From an uncultured Lachnospiraceae bacterium (GTDB lineage: Bacteria > Bacillota > Clostridia > Lachnospirales > Lachnospiraceae): a DNA stretch of 64,000 nt. The first letter of the stretch is position 1. Each line of letters starts with the position of its first letter. The position numbers and the translations under genes were made by a program. The stretch is taken from positions 78,293-142,292 of the forward strand of contig CAMNSD010000009.1 in assembly GCA_946554445.1 (NCBI GenBank), written 5' to 3'. Positions 18,313 through 26,068 of this stretch are shown here, piece after piece. The notes below the pieces were generated by a model, which had not been told where the DNA came from, did not search any database, and was given only the letters and a program-made list of their open reading frames with translations.

Positions 18313-19287
18313 CTATGCCTGCCCGCACATAATCTCTTTCACCATCTTACTGAAAAGATCCTTATCTGCGCTGAGCGCTACTTTTACATTTTCTTCTTTG
18401 TCTTTATAACGCTTGTCGATATCGCATATGCTCATACCGTCCGAAGCGCCGCCTGCAATATCAATATCCACATAAGTACTGGTCAAGTCTTGCAGGACAT
18501 CAGGATCAATCACGGCACAGACCGCCAGTGCATCATGAATCGGTACTGTATTGATATCCTCCATGGGCTGCCAGATCTTGTATCCCGCCTGTCTGTGTCG
18601 GATAAAGCTTGCCGTAGCCTTTCCTGCAGCGCCTCCATCTTTTTCCAGTTCATCTGCATCATCAAGAGATAACACAGCCTTATGGGTTGCATCCAGAGGT
18701 ACGATGGTAATATCACAGCCGCTGTCTATCACAATCTTCGCTGCTTCCGGATCCACCCAGAAGTTAAACTCCGCAGAAGGTGTGATATTTACCTCCCTGT
18801 AACCGCCGCCCATGATCATGATCGACTGAATCTTATCTGCAATCCTGGGTTCTATCCTGAGCGCCATAGCAATGTTGGTGAGCGGTCCAACCGGAATCAG
18901 GATAATATCTCCTTCTGATTTCATCAGGGTATCAATCAGCCAGAACACGGCATGTTCTTCCTGGGGTTTGATCGTTGCAGGCGGAAGTTCCACATAGTCA
19001 CCGTGAATATTATTCTTATCCATGGATCCTGTGGCCGGTATCCCATCTCTGCGCCCCGGTGTCAATGTAGAAACCAACGGCAGGCTGCATCCCTTATAGA
19101 CCGGTATTTTATCTGCCAGTCCCAGATACTCCACTACTCTGAGTGTGTTTTCCGTTGTAAATTCAATGCCCCTGTTACCATTCACGGAACACACGCCAAG
19201 TAAATCTAAATCCTTTGATAAAGCTGCCAACATAATGGCCACTGCGTCATCTGTTCCTGTATCCACATCTAAAATCACTTTCTGCAT
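18313..19287 (-). CDS. Nucleoside hydrolase, operon-distal copy
   Basis: 324 residues. An inosine/uridine-preferring hydrolase family enzyme that splits ribonucleosides into base and ribose in the cytosol. The metal-binding DVDTGTDDAVA motif is at residues 7-17, with ILIPVGPLTNIAMALR, MIMGGGYREVNITPSAEFNF, WVDPEAAKIVIDSG and the late VPIHDALAV carrying the second metal-site Asp. It closes a seven-gene operon after the two permeases. A close paralogue (most aligned residues identical) is the second gene of the same operon, so this is a duplication with one copy at each end of the transporter genes. Start ATG at 19287 with GGAGGG upstream. Base preference cannot be told. Confidence 0.93.
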   Translation of the reverse strand: MQKVILDVDTGTDDAVAIMLAALSKDLDLLGVCSVNGNRGIEFTTENTLRVVEYLGLADKIPVYKGCSLPLVSTLTPGRRDGIPATGSMDKNNIHGDYVELPPATIKPQEEHAVFWLIDTLMKSEGDIILIPVGPLTNIAMALRIEPRIADKIQSIMIMGGGYREVNITPSAEFNFWVDPEAAKIVIDSGCDITIVPLDATHKAVLSLDDADELEKDGGAAGKATASFIRHRQAGYKIWQPMEDINTVPIHDALAVCAVIDPDVLQDLTSTYVDIDIAGGASDGMSICDIDKRYKDKEENVKVALSADKDLFSKMVKEIMCGQA

Positions 19288-19322
19288 AACTTATTACCCT
19301 CCATTTTCTGATATTAAGTATT

Positions 19323-20231
19323 TTAGTTTCTCACTTTCCGTTCTTTCTTTTTGCTCTGTCTGCTGTTGATATACAATGCCGCCAACACTGCAAGGTAGGG
19401 CAGCATATCTGTAATCTGGTTGGGAATATTCACCTGCTGCAGTGTCAGCCCCAGCCCTTCCGTAATACCAAAGATGATACAGATGGCAAACACTTTTACT
19501 GGATTACCCAGGGATAAGATGATAATAGCAAGGCTGATCCATCCTCTTCCGTTTGACATGTTCTCCGTAAACATCCGCATGATACCCAGAGACAGGAAGG
19601 TTCCTCCTACACCGCACAGGGCGCCGCATATCATGATTGAAATGAATTTCAGCTTTTCCGCCTTGATGCCCACTGAATCGATCACCTTGGCATCATAGCC
19701 GCAGGCACGAAGCCGCAGGCCAAAGGGTGTCTTATAAATGATCACATATACCAACGGTACGATGATAAAAAAGGTAAGATAGAGTGGGAATGCATGACCG
19801 TTGATAATCGATCCGATCACCGGAATATCTTTGACAATCGGAATATTCCATTTTGGTAAGGCAACAATTCTGGGATCCATCAGAGATCCTTTTACATCGA
19901 AAAGCTGTCTCAGATAATATGTGGTGGCGCCTGCCACAAAGGTATTGATCGCGATACCTGTGATAAATTCTCCCGTCTTCATCTTTAACACAAAGAAGGC
20001 AAAGAGCAAAGATACCGCCAGGCTCCCGGCAACACCGAACAATAGCCCAATCCACCAAGATTCAAACAGATAGGAACCCACGACTGATGTAAAGGCACTG
20101 GTCAACAACATTCCTTCCATCGAAATATTGAAAATATTCGCATGCCATGTAAAAAGCCCTCCCAAAGCTGCCAGAAGAATCGGTATGGAAGCCGGCAACG
20201 CTGATTTTAAGATTTCTATGATCAGATTCAT
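19323..20231 (-). CDS. Nucleoside ABC transporter permease (second)
   Basis: 302 residues from the ATG at 20231, which overlaps the upstream stop as ATGA and has GGAGGTG just upstream. Multiple hydrophobic segments with the BPD_transp_2 pattern of BMP-linked importers: ANIFNISMEGMLLTSAF, GEFITGIAINTFVAGAT, FGLRLRACGYDAKVIDSVGI and NGRGWISLAIIILSLGNP. It pairs with the permease encoded immediately upstream to form the membrane pore, like NupQ/YufQ of Bacillus. Overlapping reading frames suggest tight stoichiometry with its partner. Confidence 0.92.
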   Translation of the reverse strand: MNLIIEILKSALPASIPILLAALGGLFTWHANIFNISMEGMLLTSAFTSVVGSYLFESWWIGLLFGVAGSLAVSLLFAFFVLKMKTGEFITGIAINTFVAGATTYYLRQLFDVKGSLMDPRIVALPKWNIPIVKDIPVIGSIINGHAFPLYLTFFIIVPLVYVIIYKTPFGLRLRACGYDAKVIDSVGIKAEKLKFISIMICGALCGVGGTFLSLGIMRMFTENMSNGRGWISLAIIILSLGNPVKVFAICIIFGITEGLGLTLQQVNIPNQITDMLPYLAVLAALYINSRQSKKKERKVRN

Positions 20232-21280
20232 TTCTCCACCTCCAGACTCTTTGTTTTCTTCCATGCAATCAACTTGTCAATAAAAATTCCTGAGTAAGAG
20301 CGGAACGCCACCACCGAGAGCACCGTAATTGCAATCAACATGGTCGTAAACTCTGACGGCACTCCTGTATCCAGCTGCATCCCTGTAGCCCCCGACTGCA
20401 GAATGGCGAACAGGATCGCATAGACAAATACACCGCCAATATTGTTTCCGGCTACGATGGAAAGCATCAGGCCGTCATTTGCAAAATTTTCTCCGAGCCC
20501 GCTGATTACCCTGTGCTGCTGTGTAGCGCCAACGATCATCATGGTTCCCAGAAGTCCTGCCAGGGCACCGCTTAAGAGCATGGCCCGGAAGAAATTCTTA
20601 TTCGTATCACAGCCGCCTACTCTGGCAAAAAGACTGTTATATCCCATGACGCGGAACTCATATCCCATCCGGCTTTTCCTGACAAAATATACCGCTGCAA
20701 TATACACTGCGATCATCAGGAAGACCACGGAGTCAATCAGTCCAATGGCTGGCAGAATGCCGTTTTCAGAAACCACCCTGCTGGCTGGCCACTGGGATCC
20801 CGGATCTTTTAACGGGGTAGAAATCAAGTACCTTACAAAATAGTCTGCTATGAAATTAAGCATCAGCGTTATGATGAACTCATTCATGCCAAACAGCTTC
20901 TTGCCTGCTGCCGCAATTGCCGCCCACAGTGCCCCTGCTGCCACGCCGCCGATGATCATTAATGGTATCAGCACAGTAGATGGAAGGTTTACATAAATTC
21001 CAATTAATGTGGATGTCATGGCTCCCATCAGAAGCTGTCCAAACTGTCCGAGATTGGATGCCCCGGCCCCCAATGCCATGGCGGCTGAGGCGCCTGCGAT
21101 CAGCAAAAATACAAACCGGTTAATGGTATTTGCCCTGCCGATTGCAGTAGACAGGCTGTACTTCAAGATGCTGGCATAACTTTCCATCGATGAGTATCCC
21201 TGGCTGAACAGCATGATCATTCCGATCACAATCGCTGTCACGATCGCCAGTGCTACTGTCACTTCTTTTCTAATCTTCAC
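20228..21280 (-). CDS. Nucleoside ABC transporter permease (first)
   Basis: About 350 residues. Start taken as GTG at 21280 (VKIRKEVTV), with GGGAGG about 8 bases upstream; earlier in-frame GTGs exist. The gene overlaps the end of the ATPase gene by 11 bases. Membrane segments and family stretches include NTINRFVFLLIAGASAAMALG, split here as RFVFLLIAGASAAMAL and GASNLGQFGQLLMGAMTS, plus NEFIITLMLNFIADYFV and GYEFRVMGYNSLFARVGG. This is the NupP/YufP-type partner of the second permease. Codes for the inner-membrane half that together with it conducts nucleosides. Confidence 0.9.
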   Translation of the reverse strand: MKIRKEVTVALAIVTAIVIGMIMLFSQGYSSMESYASILKYSLSTAIGRANTINRFVFLLIAGASAAMALGAGASNLGQFGQLLMGAMTSTLIGIYVNLPSTVLIPLMIIGGVAAGALWAAIAAAGKKLFGMNEFIITLMLNFIADYFVRYLISTPLKDPGSQWPASRVVSENGILPAIGLIDSVVFLMIAVYIAAVYFVRKSRMGYEFRVMGYNSLFARVGGCDTNKNFFRAMLLSGALAGLLGTMMIVGATQQHRVISGLGENFANDGLMLSIVAGNNIGGVFVYAILFAILQSGATGMQLDTGVPSEFTTMLIAITVLSVVAFRSYSGIFIDKLIAWKKTKSLEVEK

Positions 21281-22808
21281 CCTTCTCACCTCCCGCACCT
21301 AACATATAAGCACCTACTTCTTCCTTTGTGGTGTCCTCTATGTTTTTCTCCATCACAATTTTTCCATTGTACATAACGATAATCCTGTCAGACAGATTGA
21401 ACAATTCATCCAGATCTGCCGAAGCCAAAAGAACAGCTTCCCCGTTATCTCTCTTTTCCACAATCCTTCTGTGAATGTATTCTATGGATCCCACATCCAA
21501 TCCTCTCACGGGCTGATCTACCACCAGGATTCTGCTGTCCAGTTCGAATTCTCTTCCCACGATCACTTTCTGCTGATTCCCACCGGACAAAGATCCAATA
21601 TTCATGTCTGCCCCCTGACAGCTTACCTGATATCCCTCTATCACCCTGTTAGCCATCTCTCTGCATTGTTTGCCTTTCAGGATGCCCCACTTATTACTGA
21701 TCGCATCATTCACATAATGGTGTGTCATGATTGCATTCATCAGGATGCTCTCTTCCTGGGAACTGCCGCTCCTCTTTCTGTCCTGGGGCACATAGGCGAT
21801 CAGTCTTCTCCGTTCCTTTACCGACAATCCTGAAATATCCTGGCTGTCAATGTAAATACTGCCCTCCGCACTGGCCAGTCCCATGATCGCCTGCACCAGT
21901 TCATACTGCCCGTTGCCTTCCACACCGGCAACACCAAGAATCTCTCCGCTGTGTATCTCAAAGGAAACCTGGTCTAAATCCTTCTTATGGCTCACATTGA
22001 CATTCTGCATCGTCAGATTGTCCGCCTTCAGGATGACCTCTCCCGGCACGGCAGGTTTCTTATCCACTGTCATCATGACAGAACGCCCCACCATGGCATT
22101 GGCCAGATCCGCTTTGGTCAGATTCTCATTATCCTTTGTCCATATATGCTGCCCCTGTCTCATGACCGTAATCCTGTCGGAAATCTCCAGCACCTCATTG
22201 AGTTTATGACTGATAAAGATAATGGTCTTGCCCTGGCTCTTAATCCGCCGCAGCAATACAAACAATTCATCTGTCTCCTGAGGTGCCAGAACGGCTGTAG
22301 GTTCGTCCAGGATCAATGTATTGACATCCCGGAACAACAGCTTGACAATTTCCACTTTCTGCTGGGCAGCGATGGAAATATCTTTAATCTTTGCATCCAG
22401 AGGAATATCAAACTTGAAATCCTGCATGATCTTCTCCAGTTTCACTCTGGATGCATTCAGATTCAAAAGTCCTTTCTTGACCGGCTCGTCTCCCAGCACG
22501 ATATTTTCAATTACGGTATACTCACTGATCAGCATAAATTCCTGATGGACCATGCCGATCCCCATTTTCACCGCTTCCTGGGGAGTTGAAATATTTACTT
22601 TATCCCCTTCCATAAAAATCCCGCCCTCATTGGCTTTCTCCAATCCGAAAAGAACTTTCATCAGTGTTGATTTGCCAGCGCCATTCTCCCCTATGATCGA
22701 ATGAATTTCTCCTGCATCTATCTCCACCGACACCTTATTGAGAGCAATTTTATCCGGCGGATAGACTTTCACGATGTCTTTCATCTGAATATAAGTCTTC
22801 TGATCCAT
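21270..22808 (-). CDS. Nucleoside ABC transporter ATP-binding protein
   Basis: 512 residues with two ABC domains in one chain, the RbsA/MglA-like design used by BMP-family nucleoside importers (NupO/YufO). Domain 1 (about 7-240) has Walker A GENGAGKSTLMKVL, Walker B TLILDEPTAVLAP and a degenerate signature (ISIAAQQKVEIVK). Domain 2 (about 255-500) has a degenerate Walker A (GVEGNGQYELVQAI), the signature LSGGNQQKVIVGRE and Walker B ILVVDQPVRGLD with Gln in place of the catalytic Glu. These asymmetries are normal for the family. Start ATG at 22808 with GGGAGGG. Confidence 0.94.
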   Translation of the reverse strand: MDQKTYIQMKDIVKVYPPDKIALNKVSVEIDAGEIHSIIGENGAGKSTLMKVLFGLEKANEGGIFMEGDKVNISTPQEAVKMGIGMVHQEFMLISEYTVIENIVLGDEPVKKGLLNLNASRVKLEKIMQDFKFDIPLDAKIKDISIAAQQKVEIVKLLFRDVNTLILDEPTAVLAPQETDELFVLLRRIKSQGKTIIFISHKLNEVLEISDRITVMRQGQHIWTKDNENLTKADLANAMVGRSVMMTVDKKPAVPGEVILKADNLTMQNVNVSHKKDLDQVSFEIHSGEILGVAGVEGNGQYELVQAIMGLASAEGSIYIDSQDISGLSVKERRRLIAYVPQDRKRSGSSQEESILMNAIMTHHYVNDAISNKWGILKGKQCREMANRVIEGYQVSCQGADMNIGSLSGGNQQKVIVGREFELDSRILVVDQPVRGLDVGSIEYIHRRIVEKRDNGEAVLLASADLDELFNLSDRIIVMYNGKIVMEKNIEDTTKEEVGAYMLGAGGEKGED

Positions 22809-22835
22809 TTCAACCCTCCCTTTGCAGTGTATACG

Positions 22836-23951
22836 TTATTCTGTATATCTTTCTATTGCAATTTCTCCTGCCGCGATCTTATCCGTAATCTCATTGATCT
22901 GGCTGATCATCTCCGGTGTCATAATATCCTCGGAAAACTCGTCAATGGCAAGATATACGCCGCTGGGGCCTGCTCCCTTGGAATAAACCACATTGTTTTC
23001 ATAAGTGCCATCCACGATCAGCTTGAAGGTATCATATACCGCACCGTCTAAGTCCTTGACCATGGAAGATACAACATGTCCCGGATATACGCCATTCTGA
23101 TTGGAGTCCACGCCGATCGCATACTTATTCTCTTCATTGGCTGCTTCCAAAACACCGTGTCCTGTTCTGCCTGCCGCCTGGAAAATAATGTCCGCGCCCT
23201 GTGCATACAACTGGTTCGCCGCAGTTTTTCCTTTTACAGGATCAAAGAAATCGCCCACGTAAGTCTGCAGGATTTCAATTTCCGGATCAATGTATTTTAC
23301 GCCCTGTTCAAAGCCCTTATAGAAGCCCCTGATAACTGTGATATCCTGACCGCCTACAAAGCCCACAATCTTCTCTTCATTGGCATATTCCAGATCACTC
23401 TCCGTCACCAATGCGGCACACACACCTGCCAGGAACGCTCCCTCTTCATTGATAAACGTATAGCTGCTGATGGTCTTCTGTGTATTTTCCAGAACAAAGT
23501 CCAGACAGACAATGGTGGTATCAGGATACTTATCCGCATACTGCACATACAATTCCTCAAATCCATAAGGCTCTGCAAATACCACATCGGGCTGCCACTG
23601 GAAACATGCTTCCAGAGACTCTGCATATTTAGATGCATCATTGTTGTTCTCAATCACAGTAGTCTTCGCTCCAAAATCTGCCTCAATTCTTTCCAGGCCG
23701 CGTCCCACCGAGTCACAGAATCCATTGTCTCCCATAGCGCCCGGTGTTACATAGACTACCTTCATGCCTTCTCCGCTTTTACCAGACTCACTCTTTGTGT
23801 TGTCGGCTTCCCCCTGAGAACTGTCTGCTTCACTCTTAGGTGTGTCTGCTCCTGTGTTTGATGCAGTGCCGCCCGTATTCTGGTTGGTCCCGCATGCACC
23901 AAGCAACAATGCCCCCGCCAATAAAATTGCTACAATACCCTTCTTTTTCAT
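22836..23951 (-). CDS. BMP-family nucleoside-binding lipoprotein
   Basis: 371 residues. Lipoprotein signal peptide with lipobox LLGAC (Cys about 20), then a Ser/Glu/Asn-rich linker to about residue 60. The mature domain has the basic-membrane-protein pattern: KVVYVTPGAMGDNGFCDSVG, EYANEEKIVGFVGGQDITVI, GAADQ-like ADIIFQAAGRTGHGVLEAA and YAIGVDSNQNGVYPGHVVSS. Proteins of this group bind purine or pyrimidine nucleosides and deliver them to the two permeases encoded downstream. Strong ribosome site GGAGGTG. Its place between a nucleoside hydrolase and the transporter genes supports nucleoside specificity. Confidence 0.93.
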   Translation of the reverse strand: MKKKGIVAILLAGALLLGACGTNQNTGGTASNTGADTPKSEADSSQGEADNTKSESGKSGEGMKVVYVTPGAMGDNGFCDSVGRGLERIEADFGAKTTVIENNNDASKYAESLEACFQWQPDVVFAEPYGFEELYVQYADKYPDTTIVCLDFVLENTQKTISSYTFINEEGAFLAGVCAALVTESDLEYANEEKIVGFVGGQDITVIRGFYKGFEQGVKYIDPEIEILQTYVGDFFDPVKGKTAANQLYAQGADIIFQAAGRTGHGVLEAANEENKYAIGVDSNQNGVYPGHVVSSMVKDLDGAVYDTFKLIVDGTYENNVVYSKGAGPSGVYLAIDEFSEDIMTPEMISQINEITDKIAAGEIAIERYTE

Positions 23952-23968
23952 AAGTGCACCTCCGTTTT

Positions 23969-24928
23969 TTATAAAATGTTGAGTAACATATCTGTAAAGA
24001 GCTCCCTGTCTGCGCCAAGAGCTACTTTTACATTCTCTTTCCTGTCTTTATATCTGCGGTCCACATCAAAAATACTCATGCCATCCGCCGCCCCGCCGGA
24101 AATATCAATATCCGCATAAACCTCCACCACATCCCTTAACACGTCGGGATTGGCCGCCGCACACACAGCCAGGGCATCGTGAATCGGTACTGTATTGATA
24201 TCTCCCATGGGCTGCCAATGCTTATAACCATTGTGCCTGTGTCTGATGATCTGGGCTGTCAGCAGCGCTGCCTTGGATCCCTTCTGTTCCAGTTTATCCG
24301 CTGTCTCAACAGAAAACGCTGCCGCATGGGTAGCATCCAAAGGTACGATGGTGATATCACAGCCGCTGTCTATCACGATCTTTGCCGCTTCCGGATCCAC
24401 CCAGAAGTTAAACTCCGCTGAAGGTGTGATATTGACCTCTCTGTAACCGCCGCCCATGATGATAATGCGTTTTATCTTTTCTGTAATGCGCGGCTCGATC
24501 CGCATGGCCATCGCTATATTGGTCAGCGGCCCCACGGGAATCAGAGTAATATCTCCTTCTGACTTCATCAGCGTATCTACCAGCCAGAATACCGCATGTT
24601 CCCTCTGCTCCTTAATCCCGGCCGGCTCCAGATCCAGATAATCTGCATGCACATTATCCTGCGGATCTTCCGGGCCTTTATAAGGAATATTATCCCTGCG
24701 CCCATCGGCCAGTGTAGAAACCATCGGCAGAGAACATCCTCGATACACCGGAACCTGGCTTCCCAGATACTGCACCACCCGCAGCGTATTCTCTGTGGTA
24801 AAATCAATCCCTCTGTTACCATTTACGGACATGATTCCCAGCACTTCCATCTGCTCACAACAAAGTGCCGTCATGATCGCAACCGCATCATCCGTACCGG
24901 TGTCCACATCCAAAATAATCTTTTCCAT
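23969..24928 (-). CDS. Nucleoside hydrolase, operon-proximal copy
   Basis: 319 residues with the same motif set as the paralogue at the operon end: DVDTGTDDAVA near residue 6, ITLIPVGPLTNIAMAMR, IIMGGGYREVNITPSAEFNF and VPIHDALAVCAA. It differs mainly around residues 70-110 and in the Ala-rich segment near 205-225, which may tune base preference. Its ribosome site (GGAGG) overlaps the stop codon of the kinase gene upstream, so the two are translationally coupled: the hydrolase releases ribose and the kinase phosphorylates it. Stretches of DNA around 24330-24450 are nearly identical to 18690-18800, pointing to a fairly recent duplication or gene conversion. Confidence 0.93.
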   Translation of the reverse strand: MEKIILDVDTGTDDAVAIMTALCCEQMEVLGIMSVNGNRGIDFTTENTLRVVQYLGSQVPVYRGCSLPMVSTLADGRRDNIPYKGPEDPQDNVHADYLDLEPAGIKEQREHAVFWLVDTLMKSEGDITLIPVGPLTNIAMAMRIEPRITEKIKRIIIMGGGYREVNITPSAEFNFWVDPEAAKIVIDSGCDITIVPLDATHAAAFSVETADKLEQKGSKAALLTAQIIRHRHNGYKHWQPMGDINTVPIHDALAVCAAANPDVLRDVVEVYADIDISGGAADGMSIFDVDRRYKDRKENVKVALGADRELFTDMLLNIL

Positions 24929-24931
24929 ACT

Positions 24932-25840
24932 CTACCTCCTCTTTCCTTCCTGCTCTAAAATTTTGTTTACTTCCTGCAAATCCGGAATACTGGGCGCTGC
25001 TCCGTGCCTGCTGACAGCCAGGGCCGCCGCCATACTGGCTCTTCTCAAGCACTCTTCTATCCCCCTTCCCTGCACGAGCCCTGCCAGAAAATAACCGCTG
25101 AAAGTATCTCCGGCACCGGTTGTATCTACCGACTCCACTTGATAGCTTGCCTGATACACACAGTCTTTTGCATCAAAATAGTATGCCCCGTTCTCTCCCA
25201 AAGTAAGTATGAAAGCCGCCTGCGGAAACTTTTCTCTCAACCCTTCCATCATCTCTCCCGGCCTATCACTTTCTTTTCCGGAAAGATATTTCCCTTCCAC
25301 TTCATTCAAAATGAAATAATCAATGCTTCGAAGTTCGTACGTTTCCAATGCCTGATTGACCGGGGATGGATTGATAACGATCTTCATCCCCCTCTCATGC
25401 GCCTTACGGATGGCATAATCCACATTGGGTATTTCATTTTGCAAAAGTATCATATCTTCCCTGGAGAAGTCCGCCAGCACTTCATCTATGTAAAATTCCG
25501 TTACATCATCATTGGCCCCGCCGCAGATAATAATATTGTTCTGCCCCTCCTCATTCACCTGAATGACTGCATGACCGCTGGGCCCTGTGCTGTACCTCAG
25601 ATAGTCCGTCTTCACACCATACTCCCTTAAAAGGTTAACTAACATCTCTCCATCCTGCCCGATACAGCCTGCATGATAAACATCTGCTCCTGCCTTCGCC
25701 AGGGCAATAGACTGGTTCAGTCCTTTACCGCCGCACAGTTCCTCATATGCTACTGCCTTTATGGTCTCCTTCGGTTCTACAAAATGTTCCACCTGATAGA
25801 TCCTGTCGATATTCAAAGCTCCCAAATTTAGTATTTTCAT
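24932..25840 (-). CDS. PfkB-family sugar kinase, probable ribokinase
   Basis: 302 residues from the ATG at 25840 (GGGAGA upstream); the open frame reaches 25900 without a ribosome site. PfkB motifs are complete: ILNLGALNIDRIYQVEHFV at the start, CGGKGLNQSIALAKAG, and the catalytic VDTTGAGDTFSGYFLAG with the Asp base. Expected reaction: ribose (or a related pentose) plus ATP to the 5-phosphate. As first gene of the operon with nucleoside hydrolases, ribose from nucleosides is the likely substrate, but this is inferred from context. A promoter (25891-25919) lies upstream and the regulator is divergent. Confidence 0.88.
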   Translation of the reverse strand: MKILNLGALNIDRIYQVEHFVEPKETIKAVAYEELCGGKGLNQSIALAKAGADVYHAGCIGQDGEMLVNLLREYGVKTDYLRYSTGPSGHAVIQVNEEGQNNIIICGGANDDVTEFYIDEVLADFSREDMILLQNEIPNVDYAIRKAHERGMKIVINPSPVNQALETYELRSIDYFILNEVEGKYLSGKESDRPGEMMEGLREKFPQAAFILTLGENGAYYFDAKDCVYQASYQVESVDTTGAGDTFSGYFLAGLVQGRGIEECLRRASMAAALAVSRHGAAPSIPDLQEVNKILEQEGKRR

Positions 25841-25857
25841 CTTTCTCTCCCTGTTAG

Positions 25858-25869
25858 GAAAATATTTTC
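25858..25869. promoter_or_regulatory. Perfect 12-bp palindrome near the kinase operon start
   Basis: GAAAATATTTTC lies between the expected transcription start (about 25884) and the kinase ATG. With the neighbouring GGAAACAGTTTTC it forms a symmetric A/T-rich patch that could be a binding site of the LacI-type regulator encoded divergently. It lacks the usual central CG of LacI-family sites, so the call is weak. Confidence 0.35.
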
Positions 25870-25890
25870 GGAAACAGTTTTCTTGTATAT

Positions 25891-25919
25891 AAAATATCAT
25901 CTTGGATTCATTCTGTCAA
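25891..25919 (-). promoter_or_regulatory. Promoter of the nucleoside salvage operon
   Basis: On the minus strand a perfect TTGACA (25919-25914) is followed after 17 bases by TATTTT (25896-25891), two mismatches from TATAAT. The start would be near 25884, about 45 bases before the kinase ATG at 25840. Confidence 0.65.
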
Positions 25920-25980
25920 TCTTTTTGTGCAACTTTTATATATTTTTTTATTATGAGTTTTTTAATTCAATTTTTTCCTG

Positions 25981-26034
25981 TATAATATAACCATACGGTA
26001 CATACACAGGGGGGTGCACATGCATCGGCACCCC
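25981..26034 (+). promoter_or_regulatory. -10 box and leader hairpin of the LacI-PfkB gene
   Basis: TATAAT (25981-25986) preceded directly by TG reads toward the regulator gene, though no good -35 box was seen. A stem GGGGTGC / GCACCCC (26011-26017 with 26028-26034) lies in the leader about 35 bases before the ATG and includes GTGCACATGCATCGGCAC, which could be an operator or a structured leader. Confidence 0.45.
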
Positions 26035-26068
26035 TGCAACACACTTTTACCAGCAGAAAGGGAATCTT

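Noticed and set aside
23076..23861. 261-codon frame antisense to the BMP lipoprotein gene
   Set aside because: No ribosome site or family match; the sense gene has clear motifs over its full length.
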